Of a DNA stretch of 17,478 nt, positions 8,375-15,176 are shown piece after piece. Numbering within the stretch: position 1 is the first letter of the stretch; each line of letters opens with the position of its first letter. Made by a program: the position numbers and the translations under genes. The notes beneath the pieces were generated by a model. It was not told the origin of the DNA. It did no database searches and worked only from the letters and a program-made list of their open reading frames with translations. The stretch comes from CAIVPM01 sp049242885 (lineage in GTDB: Bacteria; Bacteroidota; Bacteroidia; Chitinophagales; Chitinophagaceae), in assembly GCA_049242885.1 (NCBI GenBank), contig JBMLOQ010000005.1, positions 1 to 17,478 on the forward strand, read 5' to 3'.

Positions 8375-8557
8375 AAGGTAAGATGCTACAACGAGATAGA
8401 GGAAGCTACGAATAGTTTGGGAAATAATATCTTATTATTCGAAATTAGTAATAATATCTTTCTAAATAGGAGTAGTTTGTAGTGCAGGGCTTTGCCTACG
8501 CTTTAGCAGTTTTCAGCAGCATTTGCTGCAATATATTTTTCCCAAACATCTTACCTT
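8375..8557. repeat. Long-range inverted-repeat element with internal hairpins
   Basis: AAGGTAAGATG (8375-8385) and TTTGGGAAA (8416-8424) are both found as reverse complements, in adjoining position, at 8538-8557 (TTTCCCAAA then CATCTTACCTT). The left arm carries an extra 30 bases between the two blocks, flanked by near-direct repeats starting GCTAC. Between the arms are a direct repeat TAATAATATCTT (8425-8432 region and 8449-8460 region), the imperfect hairpin around 8480-8499 (GTAG to CTAC), and a perfect GCAGCA-TT-TGCTGC hairpin at 8516-8529. Nothing here codes. This is the look of an intergenic repeat or small non-autonomous element; only a search of the same genome for further copies can tell. 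Confidence 0.45.
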
Positions 8558-8616
8558 ACAATGCAGAAAATTATAGTATTTGCTGCGATTTCATTTTTTA
8601 ATTGATGTAATAAAAA

Positions 8617-8640
8617 AAGCCCCAAATTTCTTTGAGGCTT
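8617..8640 (-). terminator. Terminator of the bacilliredoxin gene
   Basis: A 10-bp stem (8617-8626 with 8631-8640, one G-T pair) closes a GAAA tetraloop on the minus strand, followed by seven T (complement of 8612-8618). It begins 7 bases past the stop codon. A textbook intrinsic terminator. Confidence 0.88.
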
Positions 8641-8647
8641 CAGCTTT

Positions 8648-9064
8648 TTAGTTACAATACTTATCAAATTCTGCAATTAAATGATGGGCTATTGCTTGTG
8701 CTGGCCTTCCTTCTATTTGGTGACGCTCTACCATGCTTACTAAATTACCATCTTTAAACAATGCAATTGCTGGTGATGATGGTGGGTAAGGCAATAAATA
8801 TTCTCTTACTTTATTTACAGCATCTTTGTCAAACCCTGCAAAACTGGTTGCTAAATTATCAGGCTTGTTTGTAGCATTTTGAACTGCCATTAAAACCCCT
8901 GGTCTGCAAGCACCTGCTGCACAGCCACACACACTATTTAAAACAAGTAAAGTAGTTCCTTGTTTTTTTATTACTTCGTCAACCAAATTGGCATTTGTTA
9001 AATCTTCAAAGCCATTTTCAGTTAATTCTGCCTTCATTGGCAATACTATTTCTGCTGGATACAT
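8648..9064 (-). CDS. BrxA/BrxB-family bacilliredoxin
   Basis: A 138-residue thioredoxin-fold protein of the YphP/YqiW (BrxA/BrxB) family, which removes bacillithiol from oxidised cytosolic protein thiols. The hallmark SVCGCAAG is at 44-51 (active Cys46 and Cys48), followed by RPG at 54-56; YPPSSPAIALFKDG at 93-106 carries the cis-Pro strand typical of the fold. An extra Cys53 sits where relatives usually have another residue, and Cys137 is near the end. The frame is open further upstream to an ATG at 9112, but I prefer the ATG at 9064: the protein then begins YPAEIVLPMKAEL like relatives, and a near-perfect promoter lies inside the extra 16 codons, so the longer start would not be transcribed. 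It stands alone, divergent from purS, with its own terminator. Confidence 0.93.
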   Translation of the reverse strand: MYPAEIVLPMKAELTENGFEDLTNANLVDEVIKKQGTTLLVLNSVCGCAAGACRPGVLMAVQNATNKPDNLATSFAGFDKDAVNKVREYLLPYPPSSPAIALFKDGNLVSMVERHQIEGRPAQAIAHHLIAEFDKYCN

Positions 9065-9082
9065 AATTAATTTTTTAAAATA

Positions 9083-9112
9083 CAAAAATACACCTTGATT
9101 TTTTGTAAACAA
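9083..9112 (-). promoter_or_regulatory. Bacteroidota-type promoter of the bacilliredoxin gene
   Basis: On the minus strand TTG at 9112-9110 is followed after 19 bases by TATTTTTG at 9090-9083, matching the phylum consensus TTG-N17-23-TAnnTTTG. Transcription should start near 9076, leaving a short leader of about a dozen bases before the ATG at 9064. Confidence 0.75.
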
Positions 9113-9223
9113 TAAGCCATGTTTTTAATTTCTGTTATCGAAAAATACACATTAATGCATGGAAACTAATTTTGAATTAGGAAAACCAAAAAATATCTAA
9201 GTAATTTGCACAAAATTTTTAGT

Positions 9224-9475
9224 ATGACTGATTTTAAAGTTACCATTAAAATAATGCCTTTAAAAGATTTGCTTGACCCTCAAGGAAAAGCAGTTTTAAG
9301 TGGATTACACAACCTTGAATTGCAAGCAATTAACGATGTTAGAATTGGAAAAAACATTGAATTACAATTACAAGCAGCTAATGCTCAAGAAGCTAAAGAA
9401 ATAGCAACAGTTGCTGCTAAAAAGCTATTGGCCAACCTTGTAATGGAGGAATTTGAAGTAATTGTAGAAGCTTAA
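9224..9475 (+). CDS. purS: Phosphoribosylformylglycinamidine synthase subunit PurS
   Basis: An 83-residue protein of the PurS family, the small subunit that bridges PurL and PurQ in the fourth step of purine synthesis (FGAR to FGAM, cytosol). Family signatures are LLDPQGKAV at 16-24, VRIGK at 39-43, and the tail KKLLANLVMEEFEVIVE at 66-82. I use the ATG at 9224; the frame can be extended to a TTG at 9206, which adds only six unlikely residues. It lies 23 bases before rsmI and is likely co-transcribed with it. purQ and purL are not in the window, which is less common for purS. Its presence implies the split, three-subunit enzyme rather than the long fused PurL. Confidence 0.92.
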   Translation: MTDFKVTIKIMPLKDLLDPQGKAVLSGLHNLELQAINDVRIGKNIELQLQAANAQEAKEIATVAAKKLLANLVMEEFEVIVEA

Positions 9476-9498
9476 TTTTAAAAAAGCAAAACAATCTA

Positions 9499-10167
9499 AT
9501 GCTATATCTTGTACCTACACCTATAGGCAACTTAAAAGATATTACTATCAGAGCAATTGAAGTATTGCAAACTGTGGATGTAATTTTGTGTGAAGATACA
9601 AGAACCTCGTCTAAACTTTTACAGCACTATAATATTCAAAAACCAACTTCCCCTTATCACCAGCATAACGAACATAAAATTGTAGAACATGTAATACAGC
9701 AAATGCAAGCTGGCAAAACCTTTGCATTAATTACAGATGCTGGCACACCAGGCATTAGCGATCCTGCCTTTTTATTGGTACGTGCTTGTGTACAAGCCCA
9801 AGTGAAAATATGTAGTTTACCAGGAGCAACAGCTTTTGTACCAGCTTTGGTAAATAGTGGTTTACCTACAACTAGTTTTGTGTTTGAAGGATTTTTACCC
9901 TTAAAAAAAGGCAGACAAACTAAACTTAAACAACTTGCCCAAGAAGAAAGAACTATTGTTTTATATGAAAGTCCATTTAGAGTAGATAAAACCCTAGAGG
10001 CTTGTATAGAATATTTTGGTGCTCAAAGACAAGCAAGTGTAAGCCGAGAACTTACCAAAATGTTTGAAGAAACAGTAAGGGGTACTATACAAGAATTAGC
10101 TGCACATTTTAAACAAAAACCTGCTAAAGGAGAAATTGTAATAGTTATTGATGGGAAAAAAGACTAA
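9499..10167 (+). CDS. rsmI: 16S rRNA (cytidine(1402)-2'-O)-methyltransferase RsmI
   Basis: A 222-residue tetrapyrrole-methylase-fold enzyme that uses S-adenosylmethionine to 2'-O-methylate C1402 of 16S rRNA in the decoding centre. Motifs in order: TPIGNLKDIT at 7-16, CEDTR at 31-35, DAGTPGISDP at 80-89 (SAM-binding loop), LPGA at 107-110, SRELTKMFEE at 182-191, and KGEIVIVIDG at 210-219. It lacks the C-terminal extension of the roughly 286-residue E. coli protein, as many Bacteroidota homologues do. It follows purS closely on the same strand. No clear terminator is seen after its stop. Confidence 0.95.
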   Translation: MLYLVPTPIGNLKDITIRAIEVLQTVDVILCEDTRTSSKLLQHYNIQKPTSPYHQHNEHKIVEHVIQQMQAGKTFALITDAGTPGISDPAFLLVRACVQAQVKICSLPGATAFVPALVNSGLPTTSFVFEGFLPLKKGRQTKLKQLAQEERTIVLYESPFRVDKTLEACIEYFGAQRQASVSRELTKMFEETVRGTIQELAAHFKQKPAKGEIVIVIDGKKD

Positions 10168-10258
10168 CCACTCATACCTACATTTTAATACAACTACATT
10201 TTGAAACGCTTGTTAATAAAGGTTTACAGCCATTTATAATTACTTTAACAAACCATTA

Positions 10259-10272
10259 ATACTAATTAGTAT
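10259..10272. promoter_or_regulatory. Perfect 14-bp palindrome, candidate operator
   Basis: ATACTAATTAGTAT is its own reverse complement and lies 21 bases upstream of a TAnnTTTG element (10294-10301) before the 60-residue protein gene. Its size and place suit a dimeric repressor or activator, but no regulator gene lies nearby on that strand, and AT-rich DNA raises the chance of such palindromes. Confidence 0.4.
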
Positions 10273-10293
10273 GCACAACAACTAATTTGCCTT

Positions 10294-10301
10294 TACATTT
10301 G
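10294..10301 (+). promoter_or_regulatory. Candidate -7 element for the 60-residue protein gene
   Basis: TACATTTG is a full match to TAnnTTTG. No -33 TTG is found 17-23 bases upstream; that position falls next to the palindrome, which could mean the promoter needs an activator. A transcript from here would carry a leader of about 130 bases. Confidence 0.45.
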
Positions 10302-10307
10302 CACTAT

Positions 10308-10437
10308 AAATAAAGGATAGTAAGTCTATCAAAAAAGGTATAAGTAACCTTATCAGCTTGCCCCACTCTAACGATTATTACTGGTTTTATTACTTAGCTA
10401 TTATCCTAATTAATGAAGTATTATAAATTTAATATAT
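10308..10437 (+). ncRNA. Possible structured 5' leader of the 60-residue protein gene
   Basis: Two small hairpins follow one another: GATAG-TAAGT-CTATC (10316-10330) and AAGGT-ATAAGTA-ACCTT (10335-10351). Both loops show TAAGT. Downstream ACTTA (10392-10396) and TATCC (10402-10406) could instead pair with TAAGT (10321-10325) and GGATA (10315-10319), an alternative fold that would open the first hairpin. A 12-codon frame (ATG at 10413, stop ending 10451) overlaps the gene start and could be a leader peptide or chance. The helices are short, so this is tentative; I match it to no known riboswitch class. Confidence 0.25.
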
Positions 10438-10620
10438 ATGACACAAAGTAAAGAAAACGCATCTATAATTAAGATGCAAACAGAAGAATTAAACCATTTG
10501 GTGAATGAAGTAAAAGAAACAGTTGTAAACAAAACACAGTTTAGTGCAGCGGATTTATGGAACATTCAACGTAATATGAAATTGGCCAGCAGGTCACATA
10601 ATAAATGGATTTTAAATTAA
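10438..10620 (+). CDS. Conserved small protein of unknown function (60 aa)
   Basis: A 60-residue soluble protein with no signal peptide or membrane segment. The first half is Glu/Lys/Asn-rich and probably helical (EELNHLVNEVKETV at 16-29). The second half has FSAADLWNIQR at 35-45 followed by a basic tail (MKLASRSHNKWIL). I recall small Bacteroidota proteins with an ADLWNIQR core and a basic end, but know no function for them; the basic tail might bind nucleic acid (inference). It has a candidate promoter, a long leader and its own strong terminator, so it is likely a monocistronic regulated gene. Confidence 0.72.
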   Translation: MTQSKENASIIKMQTEELNHLVNEVKETVVNKTQFSAADLWNIQRNMKLASRSHNKWILN

Positions 10621-10626
10621 AGTTAC

Positions 10627-10654
10627 AAATAGGCTGCCAATTGGCAGCCTATTT
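10627..10654 (+). terminator. Strong palindromic terminator of the 60-residue protein gene
   Basis: All 28 bases form a perfect palindrome with a 12-bp stem rich in G and C at its centre (AGGCTGCC with GGCAGCCT) and an AATT loop. On the plus strand it is followed by GTTTTTAT, so it terminates the small gene. It also lies 13 bases past the epimerase stop on the other strand and may serve both convergent genes, though the T run there is poorer. Confidence 0.9.
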
Positions 10655-10667
10655 GTTTTTATAGAAA

Positions 10668-11768
10668 TTATTGAATGGTAATCATTTCTAGAGAATCCAA
10701 AAAATCTTGTTCCACATCTACGCCAATCCCAATGCTATCATCAAGCAATAGTTGCATACCATTGTATTGTACGCCACCAACTACTGGATCTATTTTATGC
10801 CCAAGTAAGCAAGTGTCTAAATCGTAAAACTGTATTTGAGTATTTGCCATTGCAAAATGAACTTTTGCTGTAAGGGCAACTCTACTTTCGAGCATACCAC
10901 CCATCATACAAGGTATTTGATGTTGGGTAGCTACTTCAATTATTTTTTTTGCTTCACTAATTCCGCCACTTTTTGCAAATTTAATATTTATGTAGTGTGT
11001 AGCTTTATTGGCTATAATTTGTTGTGCATCGTAATGAGTATAAACACTTTCATCAGCCATTATTTTTATTGCAGTATTTGCTAATAGCCGAGGCAATAAA
11101 TGGTTATTATAAGTACGCATAGGTTGTTCGCAAAACTCAATTTTGTATTGCTCTAAACCGTTTAAAGCCATGTTAGCATCATCAAAATTCCAACCTTGGT
11201 TGGCATCAATTCTTATAACTGTCGCATAACCAATTGCTTCTCTTATGGCTTTAATTCGTTTTATATCATCAAAAGGATTTTTTCCTACTTTAACTTTAAG
11301 TATATTAACCCCTTTTGATACAAACTCAATAGCTTGTTGAGCCATAAAAGTTGGTGTATTTATACCTATGGTGAGGTCACTTTCAATTGCCCTTTTTTGC
11401 CCTCCTAAAAATGCATACAATGGCTTACCAGCATTTTTTGCAGCAATATCGTATAAAGCCAAGTCAAAAGCACTTTTAGCTGTATAATTATATGCTGTAA
11501 ACCAATCTAACTCTTGCAAACGAGTTTCAATATCTAAAGCATTTTTACCAATCCAAATTTGTGCAAATTCTTTTGCCATTTCATAGCAGGTAGCTTGTGT
11601 TTCGCCCACAATCATAGGAAATGCACTACACTCTCCCACCCCAACAATTCCTTCATTAGTATACAATTTTACAAGCAAGTTTTGTGCAAAGCTCATAGTA
11701 CCAGTTGCAATTGTAAATGGCACCATAGGTATGGAAAACTTGTAAATTTCTATTTTAGTAATAATCAT
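10668..11768 (-). CDS. Enolase-superfamily dipeptide epimerase (L-Ala-D/L-Glu epimerase type)
   Basis: A 366-residue enzyme of the muconate-lactonising subgroup of the enolase superfamily, closest by motif to dipeptide epimerases, which invert the second residue of murein-derived or other dipeptides in the cytosol. The N-terminal capping domain (1-125) precedes the barrel. Catalytic set: KVK at 158-160, metal ligands Asp188 (RIDANQGW), Glu214 (EQP) and Asp239 (MADES), second base Lys263 (NIKFAKSGG), MLES at 292-295, and YDLDTCLL at 315-322, whose DxD binds the dipeptide amino group in this family. All key residues are present, so it should be active; exact substrate cannot be read from the motifs. 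It begins 9 bases after an Lrp/AsnC regulator gene and is very likely controlled with it. Confidence 0.86.
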   Translation of the reverse strand: MIITKIEIYKFSIPMVPFTIATGTMSFAQNLLVKLYTNEGIVGVGECSAFPMIVGETQATCYEMAKEFAQIWIGKNALDIETRLQELDWFTAYNYTAKSAFDLALYDIAAKNAGKPLYAFLGGQKRAIESDLTIGINTPTFMAQQAIEFVSKGVNILKVKVGKNPFDDIKRIKAIREAIGYATVIRIDANQGWNFDDANMALNGLEQYKIEFCEQPMRTYNNHLLPRLLANTAIKIMADESVYTHYDAQQIIANKATHYINIKFAKSGGISEAKKIIEVATQHQIPCMMGGMLESRVALTAKVHFAMANTQIQFYDLDTCLLGHKIDPVVGGVQYNGMQLLLDDSIGIGVDVEQDFLDSLEMITIQ

Positions 11769-11777
11769 TATAAAATT

Positions 11778-12245
11778 TTAAATTAGCACTGGGTTTTCTT
11801 TTACAACACCCATTACAAATACACTTTGCACGTGGCCAATGTTATCGGCTTGGCTAAGTTTATTTACATGAAAATGATAATAGTTTTCCATGTCTTTGGC
11901 CACCACTTTTAACATAAAATCAAATTCTCCACTAATACTGTAGCACTCAATAACTTCAGTAAATGATAAAATACTTTTAATAAATTTTGCTCCTTCTTTT
12001 TTATCGTGCTGTTTAAGGCTTACATAACAAATTACCATTAAGCCTTTGTTTATTTTACTATGGTTTAAAAGTGTAGTGTATTGTTTTATAATACCTTCTT
12101 GCTCTAATCTTTTTATACGTTCATGTACTGGTGTAGTGCTTAAATGTACTTGATGTGCAATTTCTTTTACACTAGCTTTTGCATTTTGTTGCAACACTCT
12201 TAAAATAGCAATATCTTTATCATCAAATGTTGAAGGAGATTTCAA
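11778..12245 (-). CDS. Lrp/AsnC-family transcriptional regulator
   Basis: A 155-residue regulator. Residues 8-56 are the AsnC-type winged helix-turn-helix (DDKDIAILRVLQQNAKAS, then STTPVHERIKRLE as recognition region). Residues about 67-150 are the RAM ligand-binding and assembly domain (SGEFDFMLKV at 105-114). Such proteins bind amino acids and form octamers. The start is TTG: there is no ATG upstream before an in-frame TAG and the next Met comes after the HTH. It lies 5 bases after the propeller gene stop and 9 bases before the epimerase start, so it probably regulates this unit in response to an amino acid or dipeptide product (inference). Confidence 0.92.
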   Translation of the reverse strand: MKSPSTFDDKDIAILRVLQQNAKASVKEIAHQVHLSTTPVHERIKRLEQEGIIKQYTTLLNHSKINKGLMVICYVSLKQHDKKEGAKFIKSILSFTEVIECYSISGEFDFMLKVVAKDMENYYHFHVNKLSQADNIGHVQSVFVMGVVKENPVLI

Positions 12246-12250
12246 GTTTC

Positions 12251-13474
12251 TTAGTTTTTGGTAAAGCTAAATACTTTTATGTTTCCTGCAACATAATTGC
12301 ATACCCATGCTTCTATGATTTTATCATCTTCGTATAAATCTATACCTACTGGTTTTCCTTTGCAAGGTAAACTATATAATGGTACAAAATTGTTATTGTC
12401 AATTTTAAATACATCTATTGCATTTCCATTGTAGCAAGTTACAAATAAAAATTGTTTATTGTTGCTTAGTGTCATGCTTCTTGGCTGTGCTTTGGTAGAA
12501 ATACTGTCAATAATTTCCCCAGTATTTTTATTAATTATAGCCACTTTATTAAGACTATTAAATGAAACTAAAAGGGAATTATTGCTTCCTTGTAGTACAT
12601 GACGTGGATTGGATAATACAGGCAAATATTTTTCTATTTCCCAGTTATTATTATTCATCACTGCAATAGTGTTACTACCCATAATGGCTATATATGATTT
12701 TTGCACATCTTCATCAACCACTATGCCTCTTGGGATTGATGAAACTGAAACATTTTTTAACAGATTTGCATAAGGAAATTGAGCAGTATTAATATCCAGC
12801 ACGCTAACTGTTTTACTATGCCAATTGCTTACCAATAAATTTTTACCTTGGTTTGCTACTTCAACCACTTTTGGTGTGCTACCAGTTTGTATAAGTGGCA
12901 CTTCAATTTTTATTAAAGATTTATCAGAATTTATTTGTTTAATAACTTTAAATCTGCTTGAATCGATTCCTAAAGGTGCATGAGTTTCTTCAAAAACTTT
13001 TATTGGAACTATTCCATTGGCATTATGTAAACTAACCCACAAAATACTATCATGGTTGCTAAAACAAGCTTCTACAGGTTTTTCTTGCCAAGATATAGTA
13101 GAAGTTTTTGTTTGATAATCCCAACCTTTTCCTTTTGTTGGCTTAAATTGAAAAGAACGATTTAAAGTTTTGGTTGATTGATTAAATTCATATACACTCA
13201 ATCCTTCTAAATTCATGGCATACAACATAGTGCCTGTACTATTAAATACAACTGATTTTGTACCACCTGCTGCATGAATTACTTGCTCTTTATTGAAACT
13301 TAAATTATTATAAGTAGCAACAATTGATGGTGCTGATTTATTTTTAATACTATCATTTAGAATAGTTTCTTTACTATTTTCAAAACTAGAATTAAATGAA
13401 AAAGGTTTGCTATACACAATGAAAACCCCAATCCAAATTACTAATAACAATACACCTGTAATTAACAGTTTCAT
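12251..13474 (-). CDS. Membrane-anchored YVTN-type beta-propeller protein
   Basis: A 407-residue protein with an N-terminal hydrophobic segment (about 3-22) that acts as an anchor or uncleaved signal, and a periplasmic or surface propeller. Blade repeats of the YVTN/NHL-like kind can be seen: LLVSNWHSKTVSVLDI, SYIAIMGSNTIAVMN, SLLVSFNSLNKVAIIN, FLFVTCYNGNAIDVFKI, and WVCNYVAGNIKVFSF, each ending in a hydrophobic strand. No catalytic residues are evident. I choose the ATG at 13474; the frame extends two codons to a GTG at 13480. It lies 39 bases after the YCF48-like gene and 5 before the Lrp-type gene, so it is in the same unit. Function unknown; it may be a surface binding protein. Confidence 0.75.
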   Translation of the reverse strand: MKLLITGVLLLVIWIGVFIVYSKPFSFNSSFENSKETILNDSIKNKSAPSIVATYNNLSFNKEQVIHAAGGTKSVVFNSTGTMLYAMNLEGLSVYEFNQSTKTLNRSFQFKPTKGKGWDYQTKTSTISWQEKPVEACFSNHDSILWVSLHNANGIVPIKVFEETHAPLGIDSSRFKVIKQINSDKSLIKIEVPLIQTGSTPKVVEVANQGKNLLVSNWHSKTVSVLDINTAQFPYANLLKNVSVSSIPRGIVVDEDVQKSYIAIMGSNTIAVMNNNNWEIEKYLPVLSNPRHVLQGSNNSLLVSFNSLNKVAIINKNTGEIIDSISTKAQPRSMTLSNNKQFLFVTCYNGNAIDVFKIDNNNFVPLYSLPCKGKPVGIDLYEDDKIIEAWVCNYVAGNIKVFSFTKN

Positions 13475-13513
13475 AAGCACAAATATTTAACAAAAACCTC
13501 AAATTAACTCATT

Positions 13514-14542
13514 TTATTTTGCCCAAAATCTGCTTATTTTTCCATTTGAACCTGCTAAATAAACTGCTCCCCCATTTTTTGCTTTCTGCACTACATGAAA
13601 GCTTTCTTTAGAAATTTGTTTCCAAGTTTTTCCGCCATCTTTACTAAAATCTACACCACTTGTACCACAACAAACAACAAACTTTCTGTTTAAAAAAGCT
13701 ACAGAAGATTTGTAGCCCTTAGGAGGGACTGAGGGTAGAAAAAACTTTGGTCCACCTTTGAAATTAAATAAAACACAGTTGTTTGTACTAACTGAGTCTT
13801 TGCTAAAATCTCCTCCTACTATTATACCTTCATAGTTAGGTGTTATGTCTAAGCTATTGGCTCCAGTGCTTTCTAGGCCCTGAACAATAGGAATTTCCAA
13901 AGGCACACCATCTACAAATAATCGACTTTTTTTACCTCCAGTTACATATATAAAATCAAACCTTTTTAGCGGTGTATTCCACATTAACTTTACATTAGTT
14001 CCACTACTGGCAAAAAAAGCTTCTCCCTCTGCTAGTTTGGGCTTTGGCAGCCCTACTTCAGTTTCAATATCTTTCCAAGTTTCTCCACCATCTTTTGTTA
14101 CATGTATAAAGGCTTTTCCATTAATTGGGTCGCCTACTACTACCCCAATGCTATCAGTTACAAAATCCATAGCATCTAAAAACATCCCTCTTGTGGTATC
14201 ATAAAAAACAGGTCGCCAAGTGCTGCCACCATCTTTAGTTTTTAAAATATAAGCAGGTTCTGCAATAGCAATTACTAATGCAGTTAAGCTATCAAAAGCT
14301 TCTATATCCCTAAATTCACGTTTTTCAAACCCAGGTATTTTCATCCAGCTCCAAGTTTTTCCACCATTTGTACTTCTGCCAATTGTGCCTTGGCTTCCAC
14401 TCACCCAAATTGTTTCATTGTCTACCACACTTAATCCTCTAAATGAAATTTTTGGTAATGTTGATAATGATTGAAAGGTTTGTGCATGTATGTTGATGTA
14501 AAATGAGAAAAAAAATAGTACCGCAACAATTTTTTGAAACAT
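13514..14542 (-). CDS. Exported YCF48/BNR-repeat propeller protein
   Basis: A 342-residue protein with a signal peptide ending near residue 20 (NIHAQ) and four Asp-box (S/T-x-D/N-G-G-x-T-W) motifs: STNGGKTW at 57-64, TKDGGSTW at 102-109, TKDGGETW at 149-156 and SKDGGKTW at 300-307. This pattern marks YCF48-like or sortilin-like propellers, often annotated as photosystem assembly-like or oxidoreductase proteins in Bacteroidota; no photosynthesis role is implied. No T9SS tail or lipobox is seen, so it is probably periplasmic or released. It is first of a likely four-gene unit; a clear promoter was not found in the 112 bases before it. Confidence 0.83.
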   Translation of the reverse strand: MFQKIVAVLFFFSFYINIHAQTFQSLSTLPKISFRGLSVVDNETIWVSGSQGTIGRSTNGGKTWSWMKIPGFEKREFRDIEAFDSLTALVIAIAEPAYILKTKDGGSTWRPVFYDTTRGMFLDAMDFVTDSIGVVVGDPINGKAFIHVTKDGGETWKDIETEVGLPKPKLAEGEAFFASSGTNVKLMWNTPLKRFDFIYVTGGKKSRLFVDGVPLEIPIVQGLESTGANSLDITPNYEGIIVGGDFSKDSVSTNNCVLFNFKGGPKFFLPSVPPKGYKSSVAFLNRKFVVCCGTSGVDFSKDGGKTWKQISKESFHVVQKAKNGGAVYLAGSNGKISRFWAK

Positions 14543-14654
14543 GGGTTTAGATTTTAGTGTTCAAACAAATTAAATTTATGACTATAGCACTTATACAACT
14601 AACTATTTACCATTTGGTACAAAACTTTTTTTAACTTACACTTTTTCAACAATA

Positions 14655-15116
14655 TTAATCATTTATCATTTTGCTTAAAACTGAGGCTACTTTTTTATCT
14701 ATGGGAAGGTTAAAATCGTCATCATTAATTGTTGCTAATGGAATAAATCTAAAAACTTCACATCTTGTATTTTTATCTAAAACTATATGCTTAGGAAATT
14801 TAAATGGCTCTTTATTAATATTTAAGTTGACTAAATTATTGCAATGAACAAAATAATAAATACTAACAATTTGATGTTGAGGATTAAATGCAGATACTTG
14901 ATAAAAATCGGTTGTATATATATGATTTCCAACAGTTACATCAAGTCCTGTTTCTTCTTTAAACTCTCTTATTAAACAATCTTTAGTTCCTTCACCAAAC
15001 TCTAATCCACCACCAGGAAACTTAGTAATATATAAACCTTTTATATACTCATCACTTACTAAAACTTCGTTATCATCATTTAGCAAAACACCATATACTC
15101 TAATATTAAATTGCAT
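14655..15116 (-). CDS. NUDIX hydrolase
   Basis: A 153-residue cytosolic NUDIX-fold protein. The full Nudix box G-x5-E-x7-REU-xEE-x-GU is present from Gly36 to Leu58: Gly36, Glu42, Arg50, Glu51, Glu54, Glu55, Gly57. These bind the metal and hydrolyse a nucleoside diphosphate linked to some other group. The length and single domain do not show the substrate. It lies 60 bases after the outer-membrane protein gene, beyond a weak hairpin, so it may be expressed apart from the metal cassette. Confidence 0.9.
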   Translation of the reverse strand: MQFNIRVYGVLLNDDNEVLVSDEYIKGLYITKFPGGGLEFGEGTKDCLIREFKEETGLDVTVGNHIYTTDFYQVSAFNPQHQIVSIYYFVHCNNLVNLNINKEPFKFPKHIVLDKNTRCEVFRFIPLATINDDDFNLPIDKKVASVLSKMIND

Positions 15117-15132
15117 AGTATTTACTTGTTTA

Positions 15133-15167
15133 AAACCCTATAAGATTTCAAATATTTTATAGAGTTT
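15133..15167 (-). terminator. Weak hairpin after the outer-membrane protein gene
   Basis: AAACCCTATAA (15133-15143) pairs with TTATAGAGTTT (15157-15167), 11 bp including one G-T pair. On the minus strand it begins 10 bases past the stop, with a poor T run (TTTTAAAC). It could be a terminator or a processing site between the metal cassette and the NUDIX gene. Confidence 0.45.
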
Positions 15168-15176
15168 AAGAAATGA

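Larger units (their letters stand above)
8199..8616. other. 449-base gene gap (8199-8647) with promoter-like and repeat sequence
   Basis: No coding sequence is visible in either direction. Its left end carries a candidate promoter for the giant gene, its middle holds an inverted-repeat element, and its right end holds the bacilliredoxin terminator; each is listed separately. Confidence 0.6.

Noticed and set aside
13514..14542. Photosystem II assembly factor annotation suggested by YCF48 similarity
   Set aside because: The Asp-box repeats are shared by many propellers and nothing else in the window suggests photosynthesis.
14608..14619. TACCA-TT-TGGTA inverted repeat upstream of the YCF48-like gene
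   Set aside because: Only 5-bp arms; it is too short to claim as an operator and lies about 65 bases before the start without a clear promoter beside it.
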